Source: Bacteroidota bacterium (GTDB lineage Bacteria > Bacteroidota > Bacteroidia > Flavobacteriales > Flavobacteriaceae). From it: 19,839 nt of DNA. Shown here piece by piece: positions 6,225 through 14,634 of the stretch. Both the position numbers and the translations under genes were made by a program. A model generated the notes under the pieces. The model made no database searches. It was given only the letters and a program-made list of their open reading frames with translations, and had not been told where the DNA came from. The stretch's first letter is position 1; each line of letters starts with the position of its first letter. The stretch lies in contig JAJRPL010000164.1 of the NCBI GenBank assembly GCA_024280815.1, positions 1 to 19,839 of the forward strand, in the 5' to 3' direction.

Positions 6225-9014
6225 TCTTTTTACAAAATTGTAAATCCTTTTCGGATCTAGAGTAAGTACAAATCTAATTTTAGAACTGTAATGTGGTTGT
6301 TCTAGTTCAAAACCTAAGCTAGATTGTATTGGGAAATATATTTCTAAAAAGTTATGGATAAAGTTTAAACGAATACCACTGTCATATCTGAAAACAGGAT
6401 TTAAGCTTTTATTTTTATAAAACCCTGCATCCGCATAGGCTTCAATCCACCTCCAAATACTAATACTACCGTTTGTACTCAACATCCATTGATTGGCATA
6501 AGGATTTGTAAATTTAGTTTTAAAGCCACCTTCAGAAATAATAATTTGTTGACTTAAAAAACCAGACTCTTCTGACCTTCCTAAAAAATTATAATCAAAT
6601 AAATAATCAGAAGGTCTATCTAAGGCAAAGTTAAAATAAGTACTGGTAGTATTGTTATGTAGAAAAGAACCTAGAAATACTCTAATGTCATATTGTCTAT
6701 TGTTATCAGTAAGTTTTCTATATCTTAAAACTGCTGCAAGTTTGCTAAAATTTTTCCCAAGTTGAAAATCAAAAGAATATCCGAAACCTTTAATAATATC
6801 AGGTTTTGAAGCTGAATATCTCAAATTAAAAACACCATATGTATCTGATTCTTGTGACGGGGTATTTGCATCAACTTCTTTTTCAATAAATACATATCTA
6901 GCAAATAGAGATTTTCCCCCAACATCTCTCAAGCTCTTCCGTTTAAACTGAATACCAACAAAAGGTCTTAGGCTTTTGTAAGATAGGTTTGGTGCATAAT
7001 GAAAAAGACTACCGCCAATACCAGCTCTAACTTTGTAAATTGATGTTTCTTCTGGTAAATGTTGAAATTGAAGAGAAAAACTTCCTGTCAATTGTTTACT
7101 TTTTGTACCGTAAGTGGGGATGATTTTGTAAATCCACCTTTTTTTAAATAAAGTTTTATTTGTCAGAACAACCCCTAGTAATAACCCATCGTAATAATTG
7201 TAATCGTATTCTAAATTGTAGAATACTTGATTGTAGTATGGATTGTCAACATCTTTTAAAAAACGCCCTAATATAGGTCTATTGAGTAAGCTCCGATTTA
7301 AATTTTTCCAATTGTTATTTAAATTAATTTCTGGGTAAATATTTTCATAATTTAATGAAAGTCTATCAAAATTACCCTTTGCAATGGTTATGTTTGCTGA
7401 TGTATCTATTTCTGTTAACCATTTTCTAAATATAATTTTTTTATCCTTTATTCCGTATAAGGCAATTGGTACTGTTATATTCCTTTTATTTTTAATAGTA
7501 ATTTGAATAGAGTCTTTAGCTATTTTTACCTTTTTTAAAGTATAATCAATTTTTTTCTTTGAATGTAGATAATCTCCAAAAAACCAACTTAAATCTTTGG
7601 TCGTTTTTTTAGTAATGATTGTTTTAAAAAGAGTACTGTGTGTTTTATTGAATAAACTTTGCTTGTAGAATTCTTGCAAACTCAAGCTTACAATACTATC
7701 AGACAAGTACTCATTTAAGTAGTGTAAACCTAGACCAGCTTTGTATTTATTTACAATTTTTCTGTTAAAATTTGAAAGTGAATCTGCTTGCATGGTGAGG
7801 GCTTGGTCGTAATTTTTACGTGCAGCAAATTGATACACAAACGGGTATTTATCATTGAATTTTAATTGGGCTATTGTGTAACTTCTTACGCCCCATATCT
7901 TTGAAATATTACCCATTGCTTTTACTTCAGGATAGTATTTCTCAACATACTTCATCATTAAAAAACTTTGAATCCCGTCTATAATCCATGCCTCTTTTCT
8001 TCGATTTATGATACTTGTCTTTTCTAAATAATTTCGTGTTAATGCTTTAAACATTTTAATATCCCACTCAAAGGCTCCGCTAAAAGGATTGAACATTTTC
8101 GGCAATTGATTTAATCCGTAAATCGGATTTTTATCATAAGAAATTTTATTAACCATCAAGTTGTTAAATGGATATTTACCTAAATGCTTCTCAATAAACT
8201 TCAATTCTCTGTTGATAATTGTAGTCTTTAAATCACGGTTTAATTCAGTACTATTAAGATTGGTGATAACCTTTGGTGTAGTTTTGAAGGCTGTAAAATC
8301 ATTAATTACGTTCAAATTCAGTTCAATATCAGTTCTGTTTTTTCCTTTAAGATGATATACACTAAATGGTGGATTGGTAGTTTTGGTATATGCTAAGTCG
8401 GTATTGAGTTGCATTCCTTGTGGTAAGGCTATTTTTATGTCATAATCTGAAGGAGAAATATAAAGATCATCCATATTTAAATTGCTCATTGTTTGCCATT
8501 TCCCATCCAAAACAGCAGGTGTGATATACCAAAACCTTAAATTATAGGTGTTTGATTTTTTACCATATTCTGTAAAAGTATCCGCAGGTATTTTGATGAT
8601 ATAATCAAATGATAAAACAATAGAGTCTGTAGCAGATAATGGTTTGCTTAATACAACGCCTACTATGTCAGGTGATTGTTCGTCGACAAACCATTTGTTT
8701 GAAGTGTTATTACTTGATATACCTTTAATAGTAGAACCTCCTCTATGTTTTGTTTTAGAAAAATACAAACTCTTATCATAATCTTCAATTAACCTTTTTG
8801 AGAGAGGTGTCTTCCTGTCTTTGTAAGCTGCTGGCCAATTATGAAAGTATAAGGTATCTAAATTGACTTTTGATGTATTATAATAAACAATTTCTTGTTG
8901 AATTTGTAGCTCACTATTTTTATAATCAAGTTTTGCATCTATGGTAATCAAATTATTTTGAGATTGACTAACAAGAACATAAAAGAAGCATAAAACTACT
9001 GTTAATTTGTTCAT
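6213..9014 (-). CDS. Outer-membrane protein with degenerate M1-peptidase-like domain and C-terminal beta-barrel
   Basis: A 933-aa exported protein. It has a signal peptide (MNKLTVVLCFFYVLVSQS). The N-terminal half resembles M1 aminopeptidases: a beta-rich domain (about 20-240), then a helical region. At the place of the zinc site the sequence reads RNYLEKT where HExxH is expected, and WIIDGIQSF (Trp343) where WLNEGFA is expected. The zinc ligands and catalytic Glu are therefore missing, so peptidase activity is unlikely. From about 600 the protein is a series of amphipathic strands with aromatic girdles, ending in KRIYNFVKRGFY, as in outer-membrane barrels. It likely presents a binding domain at the outer membrane. 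Six bp separate it from the exported EEP protein gene upstream, indicating co-transcription. The M1 relation is a reading of residue patterns, not an alignment. Confidence 0.7.
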   Translation of the reverse strand: MNKLTVVLCFFYVLVSQSQNNLITIDAKLDYKNSELQIQQEIVYYNTSKVNLDTLYFHNWPAAYKDRKTPLSKRLIEDYDKSLYFSKTKHRGGSTIKGISSNNTSNKWFVDEQSPDIVGVVLSKPLSATDSIVLSFDYIIKIPADTFTEYGKKSNTYNLRFWYITPAVLDGKWQTMSNLNMDDLYISPSDYDIKIALPQGMQLNTDLAYTKTTNPPFSVYHLKGKNRTDIELNLNVINDFTAFKTTPKVITNLNSTELNRDLKTTIINRELKFIEKHLGKYPFNNLMVNKISYDKNPIYGLNQLPKMFNPFSGAFEWDIKMFKALTRNYLEKTSIINRRKEAWIIDGIQSFLMMKYVEKYYPEVKAMGNISKIWGVRSYTIAQLKFNDKYPFVYQFAARKNYDQALTMQADSLSNFNRKIVNKYKAGLGLHYLNEYLSDSIVSLSLQEFYKQSLFNKTHSTLFKTIITKKTTKDLSWFFGDYLHSKKKIDYTLKKVKIAKDSIQITIKNKRNITVPIALYGIKDKKIIFRKWLTEIDTSANITIAKGNFDRLSLNYENIYPEINLNNNWKNLNRSLLNRPILGRFLKDVDNPYYNQVFYNLEYDYNYYDGLLLGVVLTNKTLFKKRWIYKIIPTYGTKSKQLTGSFSLQFQHLPEETSIYKVRAGIGGSLFHYAPNLSYKSLRPFVGIQFKRKSLRDVGGKSLFARYVFIEKEVDANTPSQESDTYGVFNLRYSASKPDIIKGFGYSFDFQLGKNFSKLAAVLRYRKLTDNNRQYDIRVFLGSFLHNNTTSTYFNFALDRPSDYLFDYNFLGRSEESGFLSQQIIISEGGFKTKFTNPYANQWMLSTNGSISIWRWIEAYADAGFYKNKSLNPVFRYDSGIRLNFIHNFLEIYFPIQSSLGFELEQPHYSSKIRFVLTLDPKRIYNFVKRGFY

Positions 9015-9020
9015 AGCAAC

Positions 9021-10265
9021 TTAACGTTTTATAAATTTTAATGGAGTCGTTGTGTTTTGTAGTTTTATATAATAGATGCCAGCAGATAAATAAGTTGCGT
9101 CAATAATCTTACTACTTTTATCTAGGATGATAGTTTTAATTTTTTGCCCCATACTATTATATAGAACAATATTTTTTCCTAAAATGCTAGAGTTAACTGT
9201 TAAAGTAATTGCATCAGAAATTAGATTACCGTTTTTAAATTGCAAATAATTTTCTATAATATTATTTTCTTCAATACTTAAAGCTTGATCAGTTTCTAAT
9301 TGTAAAACTACAGGTAAATGGTCACTCATGTTGTATAATGCATCTCTGATGGATGAATTATATTCAGAACCATTACATGTAGGGTCATTTATACTTTTGT
9401 TATAGCAATTTCCATTATTTCCATATGCCTTATAACTGTTGGGTTTGTATTTTAGTGTGCTACTGTTTTCTAGATTCTCAGAAATTAAAATAAAATCAAA
9501 ACGATCATCTAAATCACCACCAGCTCCAAAACCATCAAAATTCACATTAGATTTTCTGGTAGATTGGGTATGGATATCTTTAAATGTTGAATTTATATGC
9601 CATTTTCCAGGTCTATCGATAGGATCTTTTAATACAATAGCATTGGTTGGGTCTAGTAATTCTTGATAAGCATCTTCTTGTGACGTATAAAGGTTTAAAT
9701 CTCCTGAAAACAACACAAAATGATTAGAGGGAATAGCGGTTAATGTACTTGTGAAGTCTAATACCATATTGAGTCTTTTTTGTTCATTATCTTGGCCTTG
9801 GCTAGATTTTAAATGTGCTACAAACACATCTAAATAGATAGGATTAATTGTAGCGGTGGTTGTATTTAATTTAAAGAGGTAATGATTAATATCTCTAATA
9901 CCAGTATTGATTAAATCTTGGCTTTCTAAAATCAATTTTTTTGAATTGTAAAAAACCAATTGCTGTAAATCTGTCTGTATATTTGATTGATTAGAAACGT
10001 ACGTTGCTTTTAAGTATCTATTGCTATTGGTATGTAATGATGTATTTAAAATAGCATTTGCACCTTCTTCAGATTTTAATTCACATACCATAAATAAATC
10101 AGGTTTGTAATCATCAAGTATGGTTTTTAGAATATCTGCTCTATTAGATGGTGGTGCATCTGGGAATTCTAATAAATTATAAAACATAGTATTAATAGTC
10201 TCTTGTGCGTTTATAGCATGCAGGAAACCAATAATAAATAAGTATGTTAAAAATTTATTCTTCAC
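9021..10265 (-). CDS. T9SS-exported endonuclease/exonuclease/phosphatase family protein
   Basis: A 414-aa secreted protein of the DNase I-like EEP superfamily, which hydrolyses phosphodiesters in nucleic acids or phosphate esters. A signal peptide (MKNKFLTYLFIIGFLHAINA) is followed by the EEP core: PDLFMVCELKS with the metal-binding Glu near 62, VAHLKSS with a His near 149, SGDLNLY near 187, and the terminal SDHLPVV near 312. The last 80 or so residues form a T9SS type A sorting domain (NSMGQKIKTI, SAGIYYIKL, PLKFIKR), so the protein should pass the outer membrane and be released or surface-attached. The start is a GTG at 10265, uncommon in this phylum, but it sets the signal peptide perfectly and no nearby ATG does. 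It is the first gene of a two-gene unit with the M1-like barrel protein. Substrate (DNA, RNA or other) is not determined. Confidence 0.87.
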   Translation of the reverse strand: MKNKFLTYLFIIGFLHAINAQETINTMFYNLLEFPDAPPSNRADILKTILDDYKPDLFMVCELKSEEGANAILNTSLHTNSNRYLKATYVSNQSNIQTDLQQLVFYNSKKLILESQDLINTGIRDINHYLFKLNTTTATINPIYLDVFVAHLKSSQGQDNEQKRLNMVLDFTSTLTAIPSNHFVLFSGDLNLYTSQEDAYQELLDPTNAIVLKDPIDRPGKWHINSTFKDIHTQSTRKSNVNFDGFGAGGDLDDRFDFILISENLENSSTLKYKPNSYKAYGNNGNCYNKSINDPTCNGSEYNSSIRDALYNMSDHLPVVLQLETDQALSIEENNIIENYLQFKNGNLISDAITLTVNSSILGKNIVLYNSMGQKIKTIILDKSSKIIDATYLSAGIYYIKLQNTTTPLKFIKR

Positions 10266-10416
10266 AATATAAATTAGAGTTGGCTAATTTAAATATTATT
10301 AGATGAACTCTTAGATAATTTTGTGTAATTCTATTTTTAAGAAGTAAGCTTGTAATTTAAATTTAAAAGATAGTTAGTTCTTTTGAAGTGTAAATATTAA
10401 GTTTTATTATCCGTAA

Positions 10417-10589
10417 TTAGTCATAATTGGTAATACTAGCAATTACAAGTCTATCAAATATTCTTTCTATTCTTTCTCCAAATTATCTTCTATTGAGTTT
10501 ATTTTATGGTAATTGCCTACAAAATTTCGTTTTATATCACTAATTGCTATATGCACCCACTTTAAAGTTTCTTTGGCTCTGTTTGCTGT
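10417..10589 (-). pseudogene. Decayed C-terminal fragment of an IS1595-family transposase
   Basis: Read on the minus strand, codons from 10589 give ANRAKETLKWVHIAISDIKR followed by NFVGNYHKIN. This matches the end of the ISXO2-like DDE domain of IS1595 transposases (the LxWVHIxISNxKR and YH motifs). The frame then shifts, with a small deletion of roughly the 15 codons expected for the YLNEF(x)YKLN segment, and continues as NRR-stop-FGERIERIFDRLVIAS, the family's C-terminal NRRYFGERLFDRLVIA signature, with Tyr changed to a stop (TAA). No N-terminal part, target-site duplication or inverted repeats could be found. It is a non-functional remnant marking an old insertion between the nuclease operon and the surface-protein genes. 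Confidence 0.8.
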
Positions 10590-11007
10590 AATTTAATAAT
10601 AAATGGATATGGTTTATTTTTATAATGAAGTATAAAGGAAAAGAAAACATTTATTCGGCAAAATTATGCTTTTACTTAGTATACAATACAACTATAGAAG
10701 AAACCTTTATTTTATGCGTTCTAAGAAATTTTTAGTGAAATAGATAAGGTGTTTTATGGCTAAAATTTTAGAAATGCTATTTTTTTATTGTTGAAAATCA
10801 GTATTTTATACTTAAATTTTAAGCTATGACCTTTTTTACTACACTACCATAACAATAATTAAAAAAAATTAACGTTTTAGGCTTAAAGAATTAAATGCAA
10901 AATATAATCGCTAAACCATCAAAAGGAGATTTTCTGTATTAATAAATCCAAAAAAAATACTATTTCTAATTATATTTACTCTTTAAAAAAGTAAAGGTTT
11001 AGGGCTT

Positions 11008-11015
11008 TCATTTTG
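11008..11015 (+). promoter_or_regulatory. Weak -7-like box (TCATTTTG)
   Basis: TCATTTTG has one mismatch to TAnnTTTG and lies 31 bp before the ATG at 11047. It is the best candidate promoter element directly upstream of the sortilin-like gene. No -33 element is evident. Confidence 0.25.
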
Positions 11016-11046
11016 TGAACAAAAAATACAAAATAAAGTCAATATC

Positions 11047-14000
11047 ATGAAAAAATCATTCACCCCAATAGTAATTTTATTATTACTATCGATTTGTTTA
11101 TCCTCATGTTTTAATAAGCAGCAAAAAGAATTAAATTTTTTAGGTAAAAATGCTTACGAAGTGTCTGTGTATGAAGAGTTACTTGAACTTGAAAAAGTAA
11201 AACTATCAGATGTCGTATTGGCTTTTGAAGCCTATTCTTCCAGTCATAAATTAGACGAAGAAACTTTAGAACATTTTGAAAAATTAAAAAGAAAACTGGC
11301 TAGAGCTACAGATGCAGATGGTTATATTACTTCAGAAAAAGGGCAATTAAGATATTTATTAGCATTTAGAGATTCTATTGGAAAGGAGAAACCAAAGGAA
11401 GCTAAAATTAAAATATTTCCTGCTACATATACGTATGGCATTCCAAATAAAAATAATGCTGGTGCTTGGAAAAATATAGGCCCTTTTGGTAACCCTGAAG
11501 TACATTGGTCAGCAACAGGAAATGGTGCTTTGCAATATGTAGAAATGCACCCTACAAATCCAGCTATCATGTATGTGTGTTCAAGAAATGGAGGGTTATG
11601 GAAAACTACAAATTATGGAAAAAACTGGAAACCTTTAACTGATTATTTTTTAACAGATAATACATCAACAATAGAGGTGTGTTCTGCCAATCCTAAAGTT
11701 TTATACTTAGGTGCTGCAGAAGATCAAAAGGTTTGGTATAGTGCAAACGAAGGAATGTCTTGGGAGGATAGAAGTTCAGGTATAGAAGGAGATATTTATA
11801 AAATTGAATCAGATCCTCAAGATTCTTCTAGAGCACTTTTAGCAACAAGTAAAGGCTTGTTCATAACAACAAATTCAGGAAATTCATGGTCTAAATTAAT
11901 AGATGGTCTTTTTACAGAAATTGAAATTACCAATAATTGGGATTTTATCGTAGTTAGTAAACAAAGAGATGAAGGTGGGCCAAAAATGCCCCCAACATTG
12001 TTTTTTTCACAAGATAAAGGAAATACCTTTAAAGAAGTTACAGTAAAAGACGGATTACAAGTACATGCTTTTTATACAGCCATTCACGAATCATCTACTG
12101 GTAACGATATTGTTTATGTGTATGGTATTTTAGATGGTAATACACCTACTCGTTTTATAGGATTGTGGAAATCAGAATTTATTCCAAATCCACAAAATGG
12201 TGAAGGTCATTTTAATTTTATAGAAGTAAAGCATACTAATTATAACTATCCTAATGGACCTGTTATATTAAGAGAAAGTAATAATGCACAAGGTTTTGAA
12301 GAAGATAGAGATAGTTACACTAGTGTAAATCCATTTTCTAGAGCCGTTTGGGTAAGTGAATTTTATGTGAGTCCGAATAACCCAGATTGGTTAATCACTC
12401 AAAACACAAAAATGTGGGGGTCAGATGACGGAGGTGTATTATGGCATTTTAAACCTAGTTATGGGGGAAGTAATTGGGCAGATAATAGGTATTTTACCAC
12501 AAATGTAGCTAAAGATTCTGTTTTTTGGTGTAATGATGGTGGTATTTGGGCTATGAAAGAAACAGATTTGTTCCCAACAGATGCTATGGTTCAAGCCTCA
12601 GGCTTGTCTAAAGATGCATATATGAGCAGTAAAGTAGTTGCAAAGAATGGAGATATTTGTGTGATAGAAGGATCTCAAATGAGTGTTAGTATGCAGAATA
12701 AAGGAGTTTTCATGACTGGAGGCCAAGATGTCGGACAGTTATTTACAAGAAACGGAAGAGATAGCCACGTAGCCTCTGCTGACGTATATAGAGGAAGTAT
12801 AAAACCAACAAAAGATTCTCAATTTATTACAGGTGGTATAAAGATAAAATTCACTGGCAATACGGATAAGTATTTATTCTATGATAATATTACACCAGAT
12901 CATTTTAATACAAATAGACTTTATGGATTTACTTATAAAAATATAACGCAAGGTCAAGATATAACTCTTCTTGCTCGTTCACCTCAAGGAAAAGATGCAT
13001 GGGAAATTAAATCATTTAGAGGAGAGAATAGAGCTAATAATAATGGGCATGGATGGGATTCTGCTTTTGATAATTGGGAGTTGTTTGATTTAAGCACTAT
13101 TGGTATTACAAAACTACATCCAGGAACCTTTGAACAATCTAGAGCAAATAAAGAAATCGCTTTTTTGGGAGATGAAGTTGGTAAAAGATTATTTATAACA
13201 GAAAATTTATCATCTTCAAATCCAATATGGGTAGCATTGGAAAATGCACCAAAATCAGGAAGGTATAGAATTGCTACACATCAATACAATGAAAATTTTA
13301 TTACTTTGGCAACTAATAAAGGCGTTTATATTTCAAGAGATAAAGGAGAAACATGGCTAAAAAGAGGTGATTTTCCTGAAACAAACCCACAAAATGTGCT
13401 TGTTGATAAAAATACCTCTGAAGGAATTTACATTCATACCCCTTTAACAATTTATTACATTGACGAAACCTTAGATGATTGGATAGAATTCAATAAAGGT
13501 TTACCCTTACAAAGTTTGTCAGATATGGATATAGCTTATTATCCTAATAATGATAGTAGACTTTATGTTTCAAAATACGGAAGAGGTGTATGGTCAACTC
13601 CATTGTATTCTAATTTAAAAGAAAATATGCCAGTAGCAGATTTTGATGTATTTGGTAATTCTGAAAAAGAAATTACAGTAGGAGATAAAGTTGAATTTCG
13701 AGACCAATCTTTAAATGCAGAATCTCTACGATGGACATTTGAAAATGGTACAGAGAGAATAATAATTAACAATAAACATACTCCGGAAATTACATTTAAT
13801 AAAAAAGGATATTATAAAGTTACATTAGAGGCAACAAATACAAAAGGTTCAAATACAAAGGTTAAAGAAGACTATATTTTAGTTTTAGACAAGGCAACAA
13901 ACCCTACCTGTAATTTAACTGCTGATGCTGATTTATCATGGTTTAGAAAATTAAATAGGATTAATATCAATTCAGATGCTAATCCGTTAATTATTAATAG

Positions 14001-14538
14001 TTCAAAAAATCATGAAAAAATCCAAAAAACTTTTCAGTTATTGGTTGGAAAATCACAAGAAATAGAAATTTACGATAGTTATTCTGGATATAATTTTTAT
14101 ATTAAAGCTTGGATAGATTTTAATGGAGATGGTGATTTTGATGATACAGGTGAAGAAATAGTAAATTCTAATGGTAAAATAGAAGCTAATGGGGCACCTT
14201 TTACTAGTAATTTTACAGTACCAAATACGGCATCTTTAAATAAATTACTTACACTTAGGATAGTTGCATTAGATTCAGATTCGGCTCCGATCAGTTGTCA
14301 AACATCTGGGTATAGACAAACAATAGATTTTAATGTAAAAATCAATTCGGTTGTAGATTTTAACTCATCTCATACTGTTTTATCTGAAAATAGTACGAGT
14401 TTACAGACTGATTTTGTTGGCGTATCTTCTGTGAATCAATATGGTTTTGTATATGCTACACTTAATGCAGATTTAAATATTGACAATTCAGAGTCGGTTG
14501 TAGTTACTTCTACTTTATCTGATAATAACTTTACCTGA
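11047..14538 (+). CDS. N-terminal fragment: Asp-box beta-propeller, PKD and GEVED protein
   Basis: As it stands this frame encodes 1163 aa. The start has a signal peptide with a lipobox (CLSSC, Cys21). The propeller carries bacterial-neuraminidase/sortilin Asp-box repeats: TNYGKNW near 188, NEGMSW near 234, TNSGNSW near 275, QDKGNTF near 321 and SRDKGETW near 762. Such propellers occur in glycoside hydrolases and in VPS10-like binding proteins; no catalytic residues can be assigned here. A PKD domain (PVADFDVFGN to YILVLDK) and a GEVED domain (AWIDFNGDGDF, calcium-like) follow. Because the T9SS domain lies past the TGA, this product would stay cell-associated as a lipoprotein or be degraded. 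No gene shares its leader. Likely an extracellular binding or hydrolase-like protein in its intact form. Confidence 0.8.
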   Translation: MKKSFTPIVILLLLSICLSSCFNKQQKELNFLGKNAYEVSVYEELLELEKVKLSDVVLAFEAYSSSHKLDEETLEHFEKLKRKLARATDADGYITSEKGQLRYLLAFRDSIGKEKPKEAKIKIFPATYTYGIPNKNNAGAWKNIGPFGNPEVHWSATGNGALQYVEMHPTNPAIMYVCSRNGGLWKTTNYGKNWKPLTDYFLTDNTSTIEVCSANPKVLYLGAAEDQKVWYSANEGMSWEDRSSGIEGDIYKIESDPQDSSRALLATSKGLFITTNSGNSWSKLIDGLFTEIEITNNWDFIVVSKQRDEGGPKMPPTLFFSQDKGNTFKEVTVKDGLQVHAFYTAIHESSTGNDIVYVYGILDGNTPTRFIGLWKSEFIPNPQNGEGHFNFIEVKHTNYNYPNGPVILRESNNAQGFEEDRDSYTSVNPFSRAVWVSEFYVSPNNPDWLITQNTKMWGSDDGGVLWHFKPSYGGSNWADNRYFTTNVAKDSVFWCNDGGIWAMKETDLFPTDAMVQASGLSKDAYMSSKVVAKNGDICVIEGSQMSVSMQNKGVFMTGGQDVGQLFTRNGRDSHVASADVYRGSIKPTKDSQFITGGIKIKFTGNTDKYLFYDNITPDHFNTNRLYGFTYKNITQGQDITLLARSPQGKDAWEIKSFRGENRANNNGHGWDSAFDNWELFDLSTIGITKLHPGTFEQSRANKEIAFLGDEVGKRLFITENLSSSNPIWVALENAPKSGRYRIATHQYNENFITLATNKGVYISRDKGETWLKRGDFPETNPQNVLVDKNTSEGIYIHTPLTIYYIDETLDDWIEFNKGLPLQSLSDMDIAYYPNNDSRLYVSKYGRGVWSTPLYSNLKENMPVADFDVFGNSEKEITVGDKVEFRDQSLNAESLRWTFENGTERIIINNKHTPEITFNKKGYYKVTLEATNTKGSNTKVKEDYILVLDKATNPTCNLTADADLSWFRKLNRININSDANPLIINSSKNHEKIQKTFQLLVGKSQEIEIYDSYSGYNFYIKAWIDFNGDGDFDDTGEEIVNSNGKIEANGAPFTSNFTVPNTASLNKLLTLRIVALDSDSAPISCQTSGYRQTIDFNVKINSVVDFNSSHTVLSENSTSLQTDFVGVSSVNQYGFVYATLNADLNIDNSESVVVTSTLSDNNFT

Positions 14539-14634
14539 TTAGCTGAAAATTTAGAGTACAACAGAGCTTATTATTACCGTCCTTTTGTTAGAAACACAGA
14601 AGGAATATTTTATGGTGAAGTACAAAATTTTCAA

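Larger units (their letters stand above)
10266..11046. other. Long intergenic stretch between divergent genes
   Basis: About 780 bp between two divergent exported-protein genes. The only recognisable content is a decayed transposase fragment at 10417-10589 and a weak promoter box at 11008-11015. The remainder (10590-11000) is AT-rich with stop codons in all frames; I found no gene, RNA gene or further insertion-sequence part. A promoter for the minus-strand nuclease gene should lie just above 10265, but no good TAnnTTTG match is visible there. Confidence 0.6.

Noticed and set aside
10590..11000. Further transposase sequence upstream of the IS1595 relic
   Set aside because: I read both strands for the zinc-ribbon N-terminus and the central DDE motifs and found nothing convincing; stops are dense in all frames.
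11322..11570. Minus-strand open frame at the start of the sortilin-like gene
   Set aside because: Shadow of the plus-strand coding frame; the same applies to 13563-13772 and to plus-strand frames at 3122-3376, 8161-8355 and 9439-9666.
14536..14538. TGA as selenocysteine or programmed read-through
   Set aside because: No SECIS-like hairpin was apparent, the site is in a structural linker without redox context, and the following base context is not a known strong read-through signal. A mutation or sequencing error is simpler.
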